From: Xiphophorus maculatus
Lineage: Eukaryota; Chordata; Actinopteri; Cyprinodontiformes; Poeciliidae
DNA: 64,000 bases
Direction of reading: 5' to 3'
Assembly (NCBI RefSeq): GCF_002775205.1
Contig: NC_036460.1
Location: 2,300,056 to 2,364,055 of the forward strand
A program made the translations under genes and the position numbers. Shown in pieces: positions 10,153-20,638 of this stretch (within the stretch, counting starts at the first letter, position 1; every line of letters begins with the position of its first letter). The notes beneath the pieces were generated by a model. It ran no database searches. It saw only the letters and a program-made list of their open reading frames with translations, and was not told the DNA's origin.

Positions 10153-10364
10153 TGTGTATTTTTAAAATGTTTTTCATATTTGACAAACTTTTGTTATTTA
10201 ATTGGATATTTATAAATGTATCCATAGGATCCTTGATGGTAAATGTTTTCCAGAGTTGATTTCTGTCGAAGGTCTAAGCAACAAGCTACATTTTAACTGC
10301 AGTGATGGAGTCACATTTCTGTGGATTCTAACAAACATCAGGGTTTAAACCGATTCAGCTTCTT

Positions 10365-10990
10365 CTAGAGCTGAAATGATTAATCAAATAATCTCTGATT
10401 AATTCGTTATTGAAGTAATTATCAAGTAATTTAGTAACGAATTAATCGTGAACTGAAGTATACAGACTCTTAACAAAAGGCCATTTGCTGGAAGAACAAC
10501 ATAGTCAGGGCTGATATTAAGCTAAAACTGTGCAAATAAATACATTTTGCATTTAGGATGAAAACCTTCTTTGTCTAAAAATGTTTTCTACCCAGAACTC
10601 CTCAAGTGGCATCACTTTAGCTTTACTTGGTTCAAATTCTGTAAAAAAAATTTTTTATATCAAATTAAGCATCTTTGCATCCAATTATGAATCAGTTAAT
10701 CTAAAAAATAACAAGTCAGCTGTACATTGTAGTGATGTGTCAAACAGAAAGAACTGAGCTGTTCGCAGTACGTTTTTAAATGTTTAGTATTCATTAAGGG
10801 AATACTGTGTTATTGCACGTTTACTTTCCTATTTAAAAAAGGAATTGCATAAGTTTTTATCTGCATATTTAAAAGTGTTTCTAATATTCTATAGAAAAGG
10901 CTTAAGTGGTAGAAAATCTGCAATTTTTAAATCAAATTAATCATCAAACTACCAGATTAATCATCAGACTAATTGTTCGTTTCAGGCTTT
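10365..10990. repeat. AT-rich dispersed repeat family A, copy 1
   Basis: Opens with TAGAGCTGAAATGATTAATC and contains CTACCCAGAACTCCTCAAGT, CTTGGTTCAAATTCTGT and a closing ATCAGACTAATTGTTCG. The same blocks in the same order recur at about 45475-46075 and 52540-53060, and inverted at 25441-25890. Probably a degraded non-autonomous DNA transposon. Confidence 0.65.
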
Positions 10991-11631
10991 ATTTCTATTT
11001 CATCTTGCTTCCTGTACTGAAATTACGTCAAACTGAAGGAATCTAAAGGCTCCCTCATTAATAATTTATAAATTTAGCACTGAGAAGATTTGATTTTGCA
11101 TTCCTAAACAAGAAAACCAAATGTTAGGAAAAGGCAGCAACAAAATATAAATAGAACAAACGCTGCTGCAGGCCTTGTTATGCATGTGTTTGACTCTCCC
11201 TGCAGGACGAAGTCGTGTCCAAACGAAGCACCAGTGGGATCAGAGAAGAAGACGGCAGCACTTATTTCCGTTGGTTCTGCTCTGGCCCAAATCCTCTTCC
11301 TGTTTCAGGAGCTTTCTGTTCTTAGTGGTCCGTCTTGCATCATCTCATGTCTCGTGTTGAAGCTCAGTTTGCAGCATGTTGATGCATTTTTATTGTTAGG
11401 TCATCAGGCTGCTGTGATGGAGGGAGCTACTGATGAACTGTTGGAGAAAATACTCAAATCCTGTTGACTCTTTTGTTTTGTACCTAAAACTTAATTTACT
11501 AGATTTTTTTTCCTCCCTAGATGTCTTTGTAAGAAATTATCAATAAAATAATTTTGTATCTTTTGTTCTGAGTCTGATTTGTTGGCTGTGGTTTTGCTTA
11601 ATCAGACTAGTTAAAGTGTGAAATTAAAAAT
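10991..11631. other. Intergenic DNA between clns1a and aqp11
   Basis: No supported gene. A 95-codon + strand frame at 11180-11467 lacks recognisable motifs. AATAAA at 11542-11547 is followed by a T/GT-rich stretch, so a transcript may end here, possibly a long clns1a 3' UTR. Confidence 0.4.
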
Positions 11632-12002
11632 ATTCCCACAACATGATGCTGCCACTTCCATACATTACTGGATGGTACAACCAGCCCAGTTTTTTCTCCA
11701 AATGTACGGACGGTCATTATGAACATGGTTGTCCCTGTGGACGTTTGCAAACTCCAATCTGGCTTTTAATGTGTGTTTTGGATTTATGGCTTCTTCCTCT
11801 CTGGGTGGCCTTTCAGCCAGTGTTGATGCAGAACACGTTTCACTTTTGGACCAGAACCCGCCTCCTTCCTGAGTGATGTGATGGCTGGACATTTAAACAG
11901 ATGAATGTGGCACCTTCAAGCATCTGGAAATGTTCTTTAACAAACTGGTGAGATGTTCACAGAACAGCTGCATTAATACTGAGATTAATATTCACACTTA
12001 CC
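11632..12002 (-). mobile_element. Tc1/mariner-like relic, antisense, copy 1
   Basis: On the - strand, codons near 11638-11675 read YGSGSIMLWE, a decayed form of the Tc1 transposase HGGGSIMLWG block. Blocks near 11955-11990 (TTCACAGAACAGCTGCATTA, then ACTGAGATTAA) belong to the same element family as 19070-20875. No intact frame. Confidence 0.65.
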
Positions 12003-12440
12003 AGAACTGTGTGAAAAAAACATTTTACCAAGTAAAAAAAAAAATTTCACCAAGTAAAATGTTTTATAAAGTGTACTTTTAAGATATTGTTTTAGTTTCT
12101 AATGTCAATATCTTAGTATACTTGAAAGAAGAAAAAAACTAACTTACAAGTAATATTTCAACAATATTTAGAAAATTGTTTTAAGTCAATAATTCTTGAA
12201 TATTGATCTTTAAAACACTGCTAGTCCCACTGACAGATTATGTCCTTTATAGCAATTAATTTTTCTTTTTAAGTGAAAAAATCCGCCAGTGGAGCTACTT
12301 ATTTAATCACTGCTCAATAATTACTGACTTAAAACGAGCATCTGGCCGAAAAGTCACTTGTAAGTTAAGTTTTCTTATTTCAAGTGTGCTCAAAACATTA
12401 GAAACTAGTCAAAATACTTTGAAAGATTGTGTTTTTGCAG
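12003..12440. mobile_element. Palindromic miniature element family B, copy 1
   Basis: Has the family layout: ACCAAGTAAAA near the left end, AACTTACAAGTAATATTTC, a central AGTGAAAAAATCCGCCAGTGG, then the near mirror image, ending TTGTGTTTTTGCAGTG at about 12427-12442. The two halves are roughly inverted copies. Related copies lie at 43372-43640, 58306-58690 and 61885-62766. Confidence 0.65.
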
Positions 12441-12659
12441 TGAGGTGACTTCTGAAAACACGGAATGGATTTTCTTTACGGGAAAATATAAGCGTTTTAT
12501 GTCGGTGGATATCAATAATTATGGGTTTGTTTTTTTGTTTTGTTTTAAATACCTTAAAAACTGCCAAACTGGTGACGTGACATTTCCTCTTTTATCCACA
12601 ACAAACAGTTTTTCCTCTCGAACTGTTTTTTTTTCCCTGTCACTCCACGCTGCTCTTTT

Positions 12660-12790
12660 GTGTTGTTTTTCAGCAGTGACGAGGCCCGGTAGCCGCGCAA
12701 GCTACTCAGCGGGCTGTTGCTAGGCAACCAAAGAGCGAGTGAGTTGCTAGGTAACCAAAGCGCGAGTGAGTTAGCTGACGCCACCAACGT
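12660..12790. repeat. Dispersed repeat with two RFX-like palindromes, copy 2
   Basis: GTTGCTAGGCAAC at 12716-12728 and GTTGCTAGGTAAC at 12743-12755, again exactly 27 bp apart and each followed by CAAAG. Flanks are GC-rich, unlike the surrounding AT-rich DNA. Shares flanking sequence with 6480-6575. Confidence 0.7.
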
Positions 12791-12895
12791 AGCTTAGCTA
12801 GCCGTGAGAGCGGCAGGTTTCCCTCCTGGACTTATTGAATCACCAACTGAATCCAATATTTTAATAAGAAAAACAAACTGCACAGTTTTGACCAT

Positions 12896-12901
12896 TTTAT
12901 T
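12896..12901 (-). terminator. aqp11: Candidate aqp11 polyadenylation signal
   Basis: TTTATT on the + strand (AATAAA on the - strand), about 605 nt after the aqp11 stop codon. It is the first good hexamer I see downstream, but chance is possible in AT-rich DNA. Confidence 0.4.
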
Positions 12902-13239
12902 TATACTATATTTTTTACTGGAATCCAAAGGCACCAGTTACATTTGTGCAAAAAGTAAAGGACATGTGCAGAAGATTCAGTTACAGTACAGCTTTAATAT
13001 CACATTAAAACAAGAATAACACTGATTACATTTCCTCTGTTAAACAATGTACTTAAAATTTTACACAGAAGTAAGATGTTTTCTTATATTATCTACACAT
13101 TCTTTTATCCAAATGGAAATATAAAACTGTTTGTTGCAACAGATTTTAATATTTTAGCTACTCTTATGTGGTTTACTGAGCTAAAGATGGTAACATGTGG
13201 TTGGATTTTCTTTTAAAATCAACGAACTGGTCAAATTTG

Positions 13240-13282
13240 ATCAACACTTTCAGATTCCGCTTATTAATCTGAAAGTGTTGAT
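13240..13282. repeat. Perfect 17-bp inverted duplication (hairpin), 9-nt loop
   Basis: 13240-13256 (ATCAACACTTTCAGATT) is the exact reverse complement of 13266-13282; the loop CCGCTTATT spans 13257-13265. It lies in the probable aqp11 3' UTR, so it may form a stem in the mRNA. Confidence 0.85.
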
Positions 13283-13505
13283 AAGTTCGCCAAAAATCAA
13301 ACACCTGCTGAATTCTAAAGTAAACAAATGACTTACTTATAGAATGTTGTTTTTCAGTTGTGCTTTAGATGTCACCTAGTCTAATTTACATTACAAAGCC
13401 TCACAAATTGAAGTATTTAGAAAAAGCAGCTCAGCAGAAACTTAGATGTTAAGTGTTAATATTTACGGCTGATGTTCTCGGGGTAAACATGCAGCCCTGC
13501 CGCGC

Positions 13506-13606
13506 TCATGCCTGCTTCTTGGTTCGCAGCGGGAGGTGAAGAGGCGACGATTTTCGTGAAAATGCAGCCGTGAGTTTATCAAAGAGAAGCACTGAGCTCA
13601 TCATAC
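13506..13606 (-). CDS. aqp11: aqp11 exon 3 (terminal)
   Basis: 101 nt on the - strand, after TTGTCTCAG and ending in TGA (13508-13506). Encodes the last helix (MMSSVLLFDK) and a basic tail ending RTKKQA. This exon is less conserved than exons 1-2, but phase and position fit. Confidence 0.85.
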
Positions 13607-15546
13607 CTGAGACAACAGGGAGAAAGAAGATAAAAATAAAGTAAAAAGGATTAAAAAAGAGCTGCATACAAAGCATGTGTACATGTAATATGTATTTAGT
13701 CATTTTGATTCTGTGTGCAATGAGTCTTGAGAATCCAGTATTTAATCAGTTTATAAGATTTATGTCAACACTTTGCTTGTAAGCAGGCAGGGACACAAAG
13801 CTGATTTTAATTTCTTTAACGTTGCAAAGATTCAGCTGAATAATTTTATATGTTAATGTGAAATAATGCATTTCTGATAAAGAAATAACAAAATTGAACC
13901 TAGAGGTGATAATCACACAGGTTGCTGTACTTCTAAGCCTTATTTTATCAAATATTAACAGTGTTAAACCCAGTATAAAGCAAAACAATACATGAAGAAA
14001 TAGAATAATTTGGAGTCTTTTGCATTGAAAAAAGGACACAAATGCACAAAAATATAACACATAAAGACAAATCCATAAAATGTGACCTTAGTTGGTGAAG
14101 TTTCAGACTGTTTTCCAATTGGTCTTACCCAGAAGTGGACCCAACCAGTACACATAGCAGTACTCCAGGAATGAGTTCCCACTGCAGGGGAACTGGGTGG
14201 AAAAGGCCAGTGCCGGGTTAAACACGGCTCCGGTCACACCCCCGCCTAAATACAAACACACACTTATCAAGGAGAATTTATTAAATTACGCACCAATTTA
14301 TTCAGAATATACAACCAGTAATATATGGAGGACCAAAACTGACATAATAAAAAATAAAAGCATATTTTTTATTATGTCAGTTTTGGTCCTCCATAATACA
14401 GGGCCTGTATTGCTGATACTAATACTCATACTGATATTTAACTAAATATTTAGCTCAGACTTAAACATTTAGATAGGAACGAAATATTTAATTTGAACGC
14501 TAAATATTTAGTTAGTTACTCCGACTTCCTCCCACAGTCCAGAAACATGACCGTCAGGTTAATTGGTCTCTCTAAATTCTCTCTAGGTGTGTGTGTGTGT
14601 GTGTGCATGGTTGTGTGTCCTGTCTGTCTCTGTGTTGCCCTGCGACAGACAGGTCACCTGTCCAGGTGACCTGTCCAGGTGACCTGTCCAGGTGACCCCG
14701 CCTCTCGCCCGGTAGGGACAAGGGTGTTAGAAAGTGGATGGATAGTTAGTTAGTAAAATAATTTTTCTATGTTGAATTAAATATTTAGTTAGGAACTCTG
14801 ACATTTATAAATGTGTGAATAATTTGATGAAAATATGACTTCTGAAAAATAAATACCCCCACATTTTAAATAAATAAAATTATTGCTGTTAATTGTTCAC
14901 AGACGGGACCCCATATATAACAGCGGATAACAAAACAAACCAACCCACCTGCATAAACCGCTGTTGTTATGGCAGCAGCTACTGCGGGCACGCGGTATTT
15001 CTCCTCCACAGACTGCGTGTGCGTGATGACAGTCTGAACAGCGAAGGCGCACATCAGCTCCACCGCAGCAGCCTGCGGGAGAGATGCGTGGATCGCGCTG
15101 ACACACCGGAACCCCAGCAGCTTATGGCGGCTGTGGAGTCCCGACATCCCCGCACCCCAAATCACCGGCACGGCCGCGCGCGCCGCCACCGCCGCGGCGA
15201 ACTGGCACGCGATCCGCCGCACTGCGCACCCACCCGATAACCTCGCGCGGTACGCGTGCTCGAGCGCACCGCAGGGGTTACCCACGGCCCCTCGGAAGGT
15301 GAGCCCGTGAGCCACTGACGTCACATACGTCAAGGTGAGCGCGAGCTGAGGCGGGATGCCGCCGGACTCAGAGAGCAGCTTCAGCTCGTGCGTGCAGCAG
15401 CAGAGCTGGAAGGTCGACACGAGCTCCACCGCGTACGGTGAGAGCCCGGTGTTCCCGAGGCCCCGCACCAGCAGCCTGCGGGCCACGTCGCTCAGCAGGA
15501 CCACCACCGCGAGCACCGACAGAGACACGGCCACGTCGGCAGCCAT
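13506..15546 (-). CDS. aqp11: Aquaporin-11 (complete, three exons)
   Basis: The CDS, read on the - strand, joins 15546-14949, 14245-14129 and 13606-13506: 816 nt, 271 residues, the same length as human AQP11. Both introns are GT/AG and split codons join in frame. Family marks are FQLCCCTHEL near residues 45-54, HGLTF at 80-84, the AQP11-type first box NPC at 90-92 (in place of NPA), VYAGG-GVTGAVFNPA with the second box NPA at 209-211, and YVYWLGPLLG after it. Hydrophobic helices alternate as in a six-helix channel. AQP11 is an intracellular (endoplasmic reticulum) water and glycerol or peroxide channel by family knowledge. The C-terminus ends KKQA, a KKXX dilysine pattern. The start ATG opens a CpG-rich exon and matches the expected length. 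The gene converges on clns1a and diverges from pak1. Confidence 0.95.
13607..14128 (-). other. aqp11 intron 2
   Basis: 522-nt AT-rich intron, donor GTAAGA and acceptor TTGTCTCAG on the - strand. No feature was recognised. Confidence 0.6.
14129..14245 (-). CDS. aqp11: aqp11 exon 2
   Basis: 117 nt on the - strand, ATTTAG before and GTAAGA after. Encodes GVTGAVFNPALAF and LEYCYVYWLGPLL, including the second channel box NPA. Confidence 0.95.
14324..14395. repeat. Perfect 33-bp inverted duplication (hairpin), 6-nt loop
   Basis: 14324-14356 is the exact reverse complement of 14363-14395; the loop AAAGCA spans 14357-14362. It lies in aqp11 intron 1, about 80 nt from exon 2. The stem mixes GC-containing sequence (GGAGGACC) with AT-rich sequence, so it is not a simple AT repeat. 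Confidence 0.92.
14437..14540. repeat. AT-rich short repeats around AAATATTTAG
   Basis: The motif AAATATTTAG or a near form appears several times (about 14443, 14490, 14506, and again near 14780). Part of the dispersed repeat that also touches the left window edge. Confidence 0.5.
14525..14745. repeat. Fish minisatellite-bearing repeat
   Basis: Contains GTTAATTGGTCTCTCTAAAT, a (GT)n tract at 14587-14605, TGTTGCCCTGCGACAGACAG, a 13-bp unit (CAGGTGACCTGTC) repeated about 3.5 times at 14651-14697, and CCGCCTCTCGCCCG through GTGGATGGATAG. This combination is a widespread fish repeat. Confidence 0.75.
14949..15546 (-). CDS. aqp11: aqp11 exon 1 (coding part)
   Basis: 598 nt on the - strand from ATG to donor GTGGGT. 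CpG- and GC-rich, unlike the flanking introns. Encodes residues 1-199 plus 1 nt, including CCCTHELKLLSE, HGLTF and GNPCG. Several open frames on the + strand here are shadows caused by high GC content. Confidence 0.95.
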
Positions 15547-15720
15547 GGATCCGGTCTCTGGGCGCGGGGTTTTAGCCGCGCGGTCCCCCGCTGGAGGTCA
15601 CCGAGTTAAAAACGCTCCTCAATCCCGGAGGATGCGGGGTCCATCCGGGACAAAGTATTCTTCAGTCCCGGTGCTGCTCACATGGTGCGGAAGTGACTGA
15701 GCCCGTTTCTCTCCTCCTCC
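15547..15720 (-). promoter_or_regulatory. aqp11: aqp11 promoter and 5' UTR region
   Basis: CpG-rich block continuing upstream of the ATG for about 170 bp, then giving way to AT-rich DNA. No TATA box is apparent. The start site cannot be fixed by eye. Confidence 0.45.
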
Positions 15721-15889
15721 TGCCCCTCCTGCCTCACCGCTGCTCATTTTCCCAATCAAACCTCCTTCAGCGCAAACAAACATCCCTTCACTTTTCAGCT
15801 GTTTAAAAGACAAATTAATCCTCTAATTATTAACAAGCTTCATCACTTTGAGTCTGTTGGTCGACTTTCTGCTTTACAGATCTCACAAA

Positions 15890-16490
15890 ACCAGGGTTGT
15901 GTGGTAATTAGTTACATTTACTCAATTAAAATTACTTGAGTAACTTAAGAAATTACTTTTAGGAGTATTTTCACTGTACTTTTTACTTTTACTAGAGCAA
16001 TTTTGTTGTGATTATGATATGATTATGAAAGGTTAGGATAATTTTGCTACTCTTACTTGTGTAAAGTTTCTGGATACTCAATGTGAGAAACTTAACTGAA
16101 TGAAAAACAAACATGTTTTAACAAAAAATTCACCAGACATAGACACACCTGCAGTTTTGTTAAAGTTTCATAAGTTTTTTTTATTGAAAATAACTGATTT
16201 AGGACATTTTTTGCTTGATTTAATTTTTTGTTACTTATATGAATTATTGTAATATTCATCCTTAAAATACAAAAATGTTCACTTTATATTTTGATCTATC
16301 TGATTATGTAATTTGTGAATATTAAATGATTGATAATTTGATCAGTTACTCAGTATTTGAGTAGACTTTTTACCAAAGACTTTTTTTCTTGAGTAATTTC
16401 TTGGACAGCTACCTTTTACTTTGACTTGAATAAAAATATGTGGAAGTTCTACTATTACCTCAGTGCAATTTTTAGGAACTCTGCCCACCT
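15890..16490. repeat. Dispersed repeat with alternating ACTTGAGTAA / ATTACTT blocks
   Basis: Starts GTAATTAGTTACATTTACTC, has ACTTGAGTAACTTAAG and ACTTTTAGGAGTA, and a right part with CTTGAGTAATTTCTTGG and CCTTTTACTTTGACTTG. This is a common fish repeat of the miniature DNA-transposon kind. Confidence 0.55.
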
Positions 16491-18095
16491 TTGCACAAAC
16501 GGAGCTATAATTACACAAAACTGGTATGTTCTATGGAGGATGGATCCTGCCAAAATTTGCCAATATATAGAAAAATAGAAAATAATACATGGCTTGATAG
16601 TGTGATGGTGTATTAAGGTCGTTGTAAACAGAAAAAAGAGGAGTAAATTTCCATCAGAAAACTCTGACATTTATAGATTAATCTAGGAAATTTTCTAGAA
16701 AAAAATGAAAATTGTGAGTTTGAAAAGTTGAATATTGGCTTAAAACATCAGAAAAGTGTAGCTCAATCTCAGAAAGTTTTGAAAAACAAAACTTGAAAAG
16801 CTTCACAAGTTTACAATTTTGACTTTTGAAACTCAGAAATTTCCGTGTTTTATTTCGAAAATGTCTGTTTTTTGTAGCAAATTTTCAAACTCAGAAATTT
16901 CCAAGTTTTTTTCAGAAAATTTCTGATTTTTTGGCAGAAATTTAGTCTTCTTTTTTATGTACAATAACCCTAATACACCATCATATGATAGAGTAATTAA
17001 TATTTATTTATTTAGTTTGAACAGACAATAAAATGTAAAAACAGAAAAAAATAAAATAAAACAAATGTCGATTGACATGCATTATTAGACAATGTGTTCG
17101 AATTGTTTTTAACGATAAGTATCTATGATTTCCTGCCTCTCTCAGACACATCAACATCAATATCCCAAATATTGGATACAAAAAATAAAAACGTTCAGAA
17201 CTTATCTTATTATACATTATAATGAACATTAATATGTATTTGTCGTTTCCAACAATATTTATTAAACATGATCACTACTATTTGATTTTCCATTTTATTT
17301 CCAATCCAGCTATTAAAACTACTTTTCTTTTTTACTTCTTAATTTCTTCAATTTTTTTATATTCGGTATGTAGTAAGTTCATTTTTTATTTACTGTAATT
17401 TCATTATTTGTTTCCTCATTTCATCATATCAAATATTATTTATTTATTTATGTATCCTATTGTATCTTGATTTATTTTCTCCTTTATTTTCTCTTTGCAT
17501 TCACCTTCCTGTTTTCTCCTTTGTCCAATTATTTACATACTTCTTTTTTCATGTTTTTTTTTAAATTGGCAGCCTCTGTGTTAAATAACTATTTGTGCCT
17601 TCAATTATATTGTTATTTAATAGGAAGGTAATACATTGTTTAGCAGTTTAATTACCTTGATATGCACTCCACCTCTCTTACCGCCAGATGTCACTACCTC
17701 CCCAATCTTTAATCTGCATCATCAGTCATGGACTTTTATATTGTCTATGGTCAAAGTTCTAACAGATTTTAATATTACTTTATTTAGATCTAGTTTTACT
17801 GGTGTGAAAAAAGACATTCGGCTTGTAATTAATGGAATTAATATTTAATCAATTTATGTTTTATTAATTGTGTAATTGTTAAGTTATATTTTCACTCAAG
17901 TTGAGCGCTAAAATAAATGAAGTTTTATAATTTTTCTTCATTTTCATTTTGTAAGGATACGTTGTAGTAGTGTAGAAGTTTCCTTCATGATCTGCAGAGA
18001 AAGAAGATTTTTACCGTCTTTGAACCAGTTGATTTTTTTTTACACAATTAAATTCAAAAGTTACACCTGAACGCAACGCCATCCATTCTAATCTG
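16491..18095. other. AT-rich intergenic DNA between aqp11 and pak1
   Basis: No gene supported. At 16655-16930 it holds several CTCAGAAATTTCC and CAGAAAATTTC-type short repeats and one copy of the CTCTGACATTTATAGATTAA block seen at the left window edge. Confidence 0.5.
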
Positions 18096-18300
18096 TGGTA
18101 GAGCTGAAATTTCGGACATTTCGTCATCGACTTTGAACGTAACACTGCTGAATCTTTACCGGCAAACTTGGACCCGCCCCGAGTTTAGAACGAACATCTG
18201 TATCAGCCAATCAGAAGCTTGAGTGTCTCCTGATTGACCAATAACGTTCTTGGAATCACGTCACTGCAGGCGGGTCTTTCTTTGCAGCAGGCTTCGCTAA
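18096..18300 (+). promoter_or_regulatory. pak1: pak1 promoter region
   Basis: Two CCAAT boxes in + orientation at 18207-18211 (AGCCAATCAG) and 18238-18242 (GACCAATAA), 31 bp apart, followed by GC-richer DNA leading into the first exon. No TATA box. The spacing fits a CCAAT-type promoter 60-150 bp upstream of initiation (inference). Confidence 0.5.
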
Positions 18301-18496
18301 CAATAGCCTGGGCTCGGCAAGTTTTATCGTTAAAAAGGAGCAACCAGGAGGGCGACGGAGCGGAGCAGGTCTGAATCGACAAATAGGGAGAGAGACGGGG
18401 GAACAGAGTTTGTTGGATACATGAGACGGTGTGACACGGTGACGGAAAATTACAAAAAAATCATTCAGGGATTTGTATTTGCTGACAGACCAAGTG
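18300..18496 (+). other. pak1: pak1 candidate non-coding first exon
   Basis: Purine-rich leader-like sequence downstream of the CCAAT boxes, ending in a good donor (CAAGTG then GTGAGTGAT at 18497). Contains stops in every frame and no pak1 coding, so it would be 5' UTR. The 5' boundary is a guess. Confidence 0.5.
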
Positions 18497-19067
18497 GTGA
18501 GTGATCTTTTTCTACTTTATACCTTACCGTTAAATTAGCCGTTGGTGCCACGGGCGCGTGGTGCGCTGTGATTTAAGGGGCTAATTTCCCTGATAATAAG
18601 ATGGAGTTATGGCTCACTACACCACACTGGGAGCACAACATCATCTTTTTGTTCATTATCTGCATCCATGGCACCCTGCTGGTTCATGAACATCCACTTA
18701 GTGTGGACTTTAAGTCTGTCACGGTGAGGTTACACCAGCCGGAGGCGTGGGTGGTGTGATTATTTTTCTTTATATTACCGGGTTACCTCCCAGATCTGAG
18801 TTTTACTGGAGAACTGGAGCCATGGCAGGCCGAGTTCAAATGAATGAATGAATGAACTTTTCTCTTTTTCATTGCGTATTTGTTATCTCCTGGTTTTTCC
18901 AGAGAGTATTAATTAGTCCATGTGGTTTAAAAATGGGATCTTTTAAAAGAGAGAATTTAATTGCACAGGCATTTGTGTTTTACATACACATCTTTTGAGG
19001 AAATACTCCAAAATAGACAATTAATAACTTTAAATATATCATAAATTATAGTGAGTTAACAAAAAAG
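18497..19067 (+). other. pak1 first intron, 5' part
   Basis: Includes three tandem ATGA/TGAATGAA units near 18840-18856. No other feature recognised. Confidence 0.4.
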
Positions 19068-19083
19068 CAGACAGCCACCTTGC

Positions 19084-19120
19084 AAGGAATACTCAAAGGA
19101 TTATTCTTTGAGTATTCCTT
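19084..19120. repeat. Perfect 15-bp inverted duplication, 7-nt loop
   Basis: 19084-19098 (AAGGAATACTCAAAG) is the reverse complement of 19106-19120; loop GATTATT. It is at the very end of the Tc1-like element, where the family normally carries a single copy. Confidence 0.85.
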
Positions 19121-19976
19121 TTTTATTTTGCTATATTAAAACCACAAATTTCAGTGTATTTTATGTGACATTTATGTGATAGACACAATGTGGTGCTTAA
19201 TTGGGATTAAAGTAATATACAGTCTTTAAACTTGTTTTTAATCTGATATTTTTTTTAATTTGGCATTGACAGCAGTAAGTGTTTTGGGGCAAATTTCTAT
19301 CAACAACTGATATTTTTGTCCATTCTTCTTCCTTGCAAACTCAGCCAGAATGGATGAGATTCTCTGTGCAAAGCATTTTTTGAGTCTTGCCACAGATTTT
19401 CAGTTGAATGTTGGTTTGGACTTTGACTAGATCATTCTAATTCATTGATTTGCTTTACTCTAAACCATTTCATTATGGTTCTAGCAGTATTTTTAGGGTC
19501 TTTGTCCTGCTTTAAGGTGAATCCCTGCACCAGTTGCTGGTCTTCTGCAGACTGGTTTTCCTCCAGGATTACCCTGTATTCATCTTCTCAACTCTGAACA
19601 GCTCCCCTATACCTATTAAAGAAAACTATTCCCACAGCATGATGGCACCACCATCAGGGTGATGGTTTTCTGCCACACATTGTTTTCCTTGTACAAAAAG
19701 CTCAATTTTGACCTTATCTGACAAGTAGACCTTCTTCCTGTTTGCGGGGTCCAAATGAGACTGCTTATTGGCTTTCACCAGTGACTTCCAGATTTGTACA
19801 ATGGACAACCAGTTGTTCTCTTGATATCAGATTTTCTTAAGAACAGTCATGTTGTTTTATTTTTGCAATTGTTTGATAATCTTTCCCTTTTCAGATGATT
19901 TCCAGAGTTCTATTAGTATTTCCAAGCCTGTGACATTGTCTTCTTGGGTCTTCGATGCTGTTTGATGATGCCTAAG

Positions 19977-20638
19977 GGTTCATTCACACCAGCCATGTTG
20001 AGTCCACTTTAATCAAACTGTAGTACATCTGCCCAGAAAGTCTGGTTTGTTTGTGAAAGTGTGAATGCGTAATTTAACTCAGATGCCGACCAAAAAAGCG
20101 AACTCTGGTCATCCTACAAACCTTGGTCTCGGTTCGGTTGAAGTGAACTCTGCTTTGGTTCGAATGCAGATGTGAACACAAAGCGGACCAGAGGCCGCTC
20201 CAAAAGCAGGAAGTGGACTGCAGCGCAGGGCGATCTGCGATCTACTGGGTAAATACAACTAAAACAAAGGTGCAATTTTAGCACTAGGCTAAATGGGAGG
20301 AATGGCTTGTGACTTTTTTTTTTTTAACCATAAACAAAACAGAAAGCGTACAACCTCTAAAATCCGACTCTACTCCATTTTTGTTTACATTTTGTAAAGA
20401 AGGAAGTTGTGCTCAGTGTCTTCTTCAGAGGTTTTTGTGTCGTTTCCTTCAGTGGTTCTTGGCGGAGCACCACCGCAGGCGAGGAGGGGAACAGGTTTTT
20501 CAAAATGTTTGGATCATTTGACACAGAGCATTGTGAAAGAAAGCCATACCACTTGAAAATGTAACAAATGTTGCAATTTTGGTCCCCAATCAAACAGAAT
20601 CTACTGGACTAACAGGTGTGAAAACACCTTGAGAAATT
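19977..20638. mobile_element. Miniature DNA transposon family C, copy 1 (nested)
   Basis: Left end AAGGGTTCATTCACACC, right end GGTGTGAAAACACCTT, roughly inverted. Interior landmarks are AGTCTGGTTTGTTTG, CTCCAAAAGCAGGAAGTGGA, AAGAAGGAAGTTGTGCTC and TGTAACAAATGTTGCAATTT. Inserted into the Tc1-like relic. The ends resemble GGG/CCC termini flanked by TAA/TTAA, so a piggyBac-type origin is possible but unproven. Confidence 0.72.

Larger units (their letters stand above)
12880..13505 (-). other. aqp11: Probable aqp11 3' UTR
   Basis: Non-coding DNA downstream of the aqp11 stop on the - strand. The first convincing - strand AATAAA is at 12896-12901. The region contains a perfect 17-bp inverted duplication at 13240-13282. 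The extent is inferred from the hexamer only. Confidence 0.4.

Noticed and set aside
11180..11467. 95-codon frame downstream of clns1a
   Set aside because: No recognisable domain and no flanking splice or start evidence; kept only as intergenic DNA.
14893..15700. Two + strand frames of over 110 codons opposite aqp11 exon 1
   Set aside because: They are GC-driven shadows of the aqp11 coding strand and show no family resemblance.
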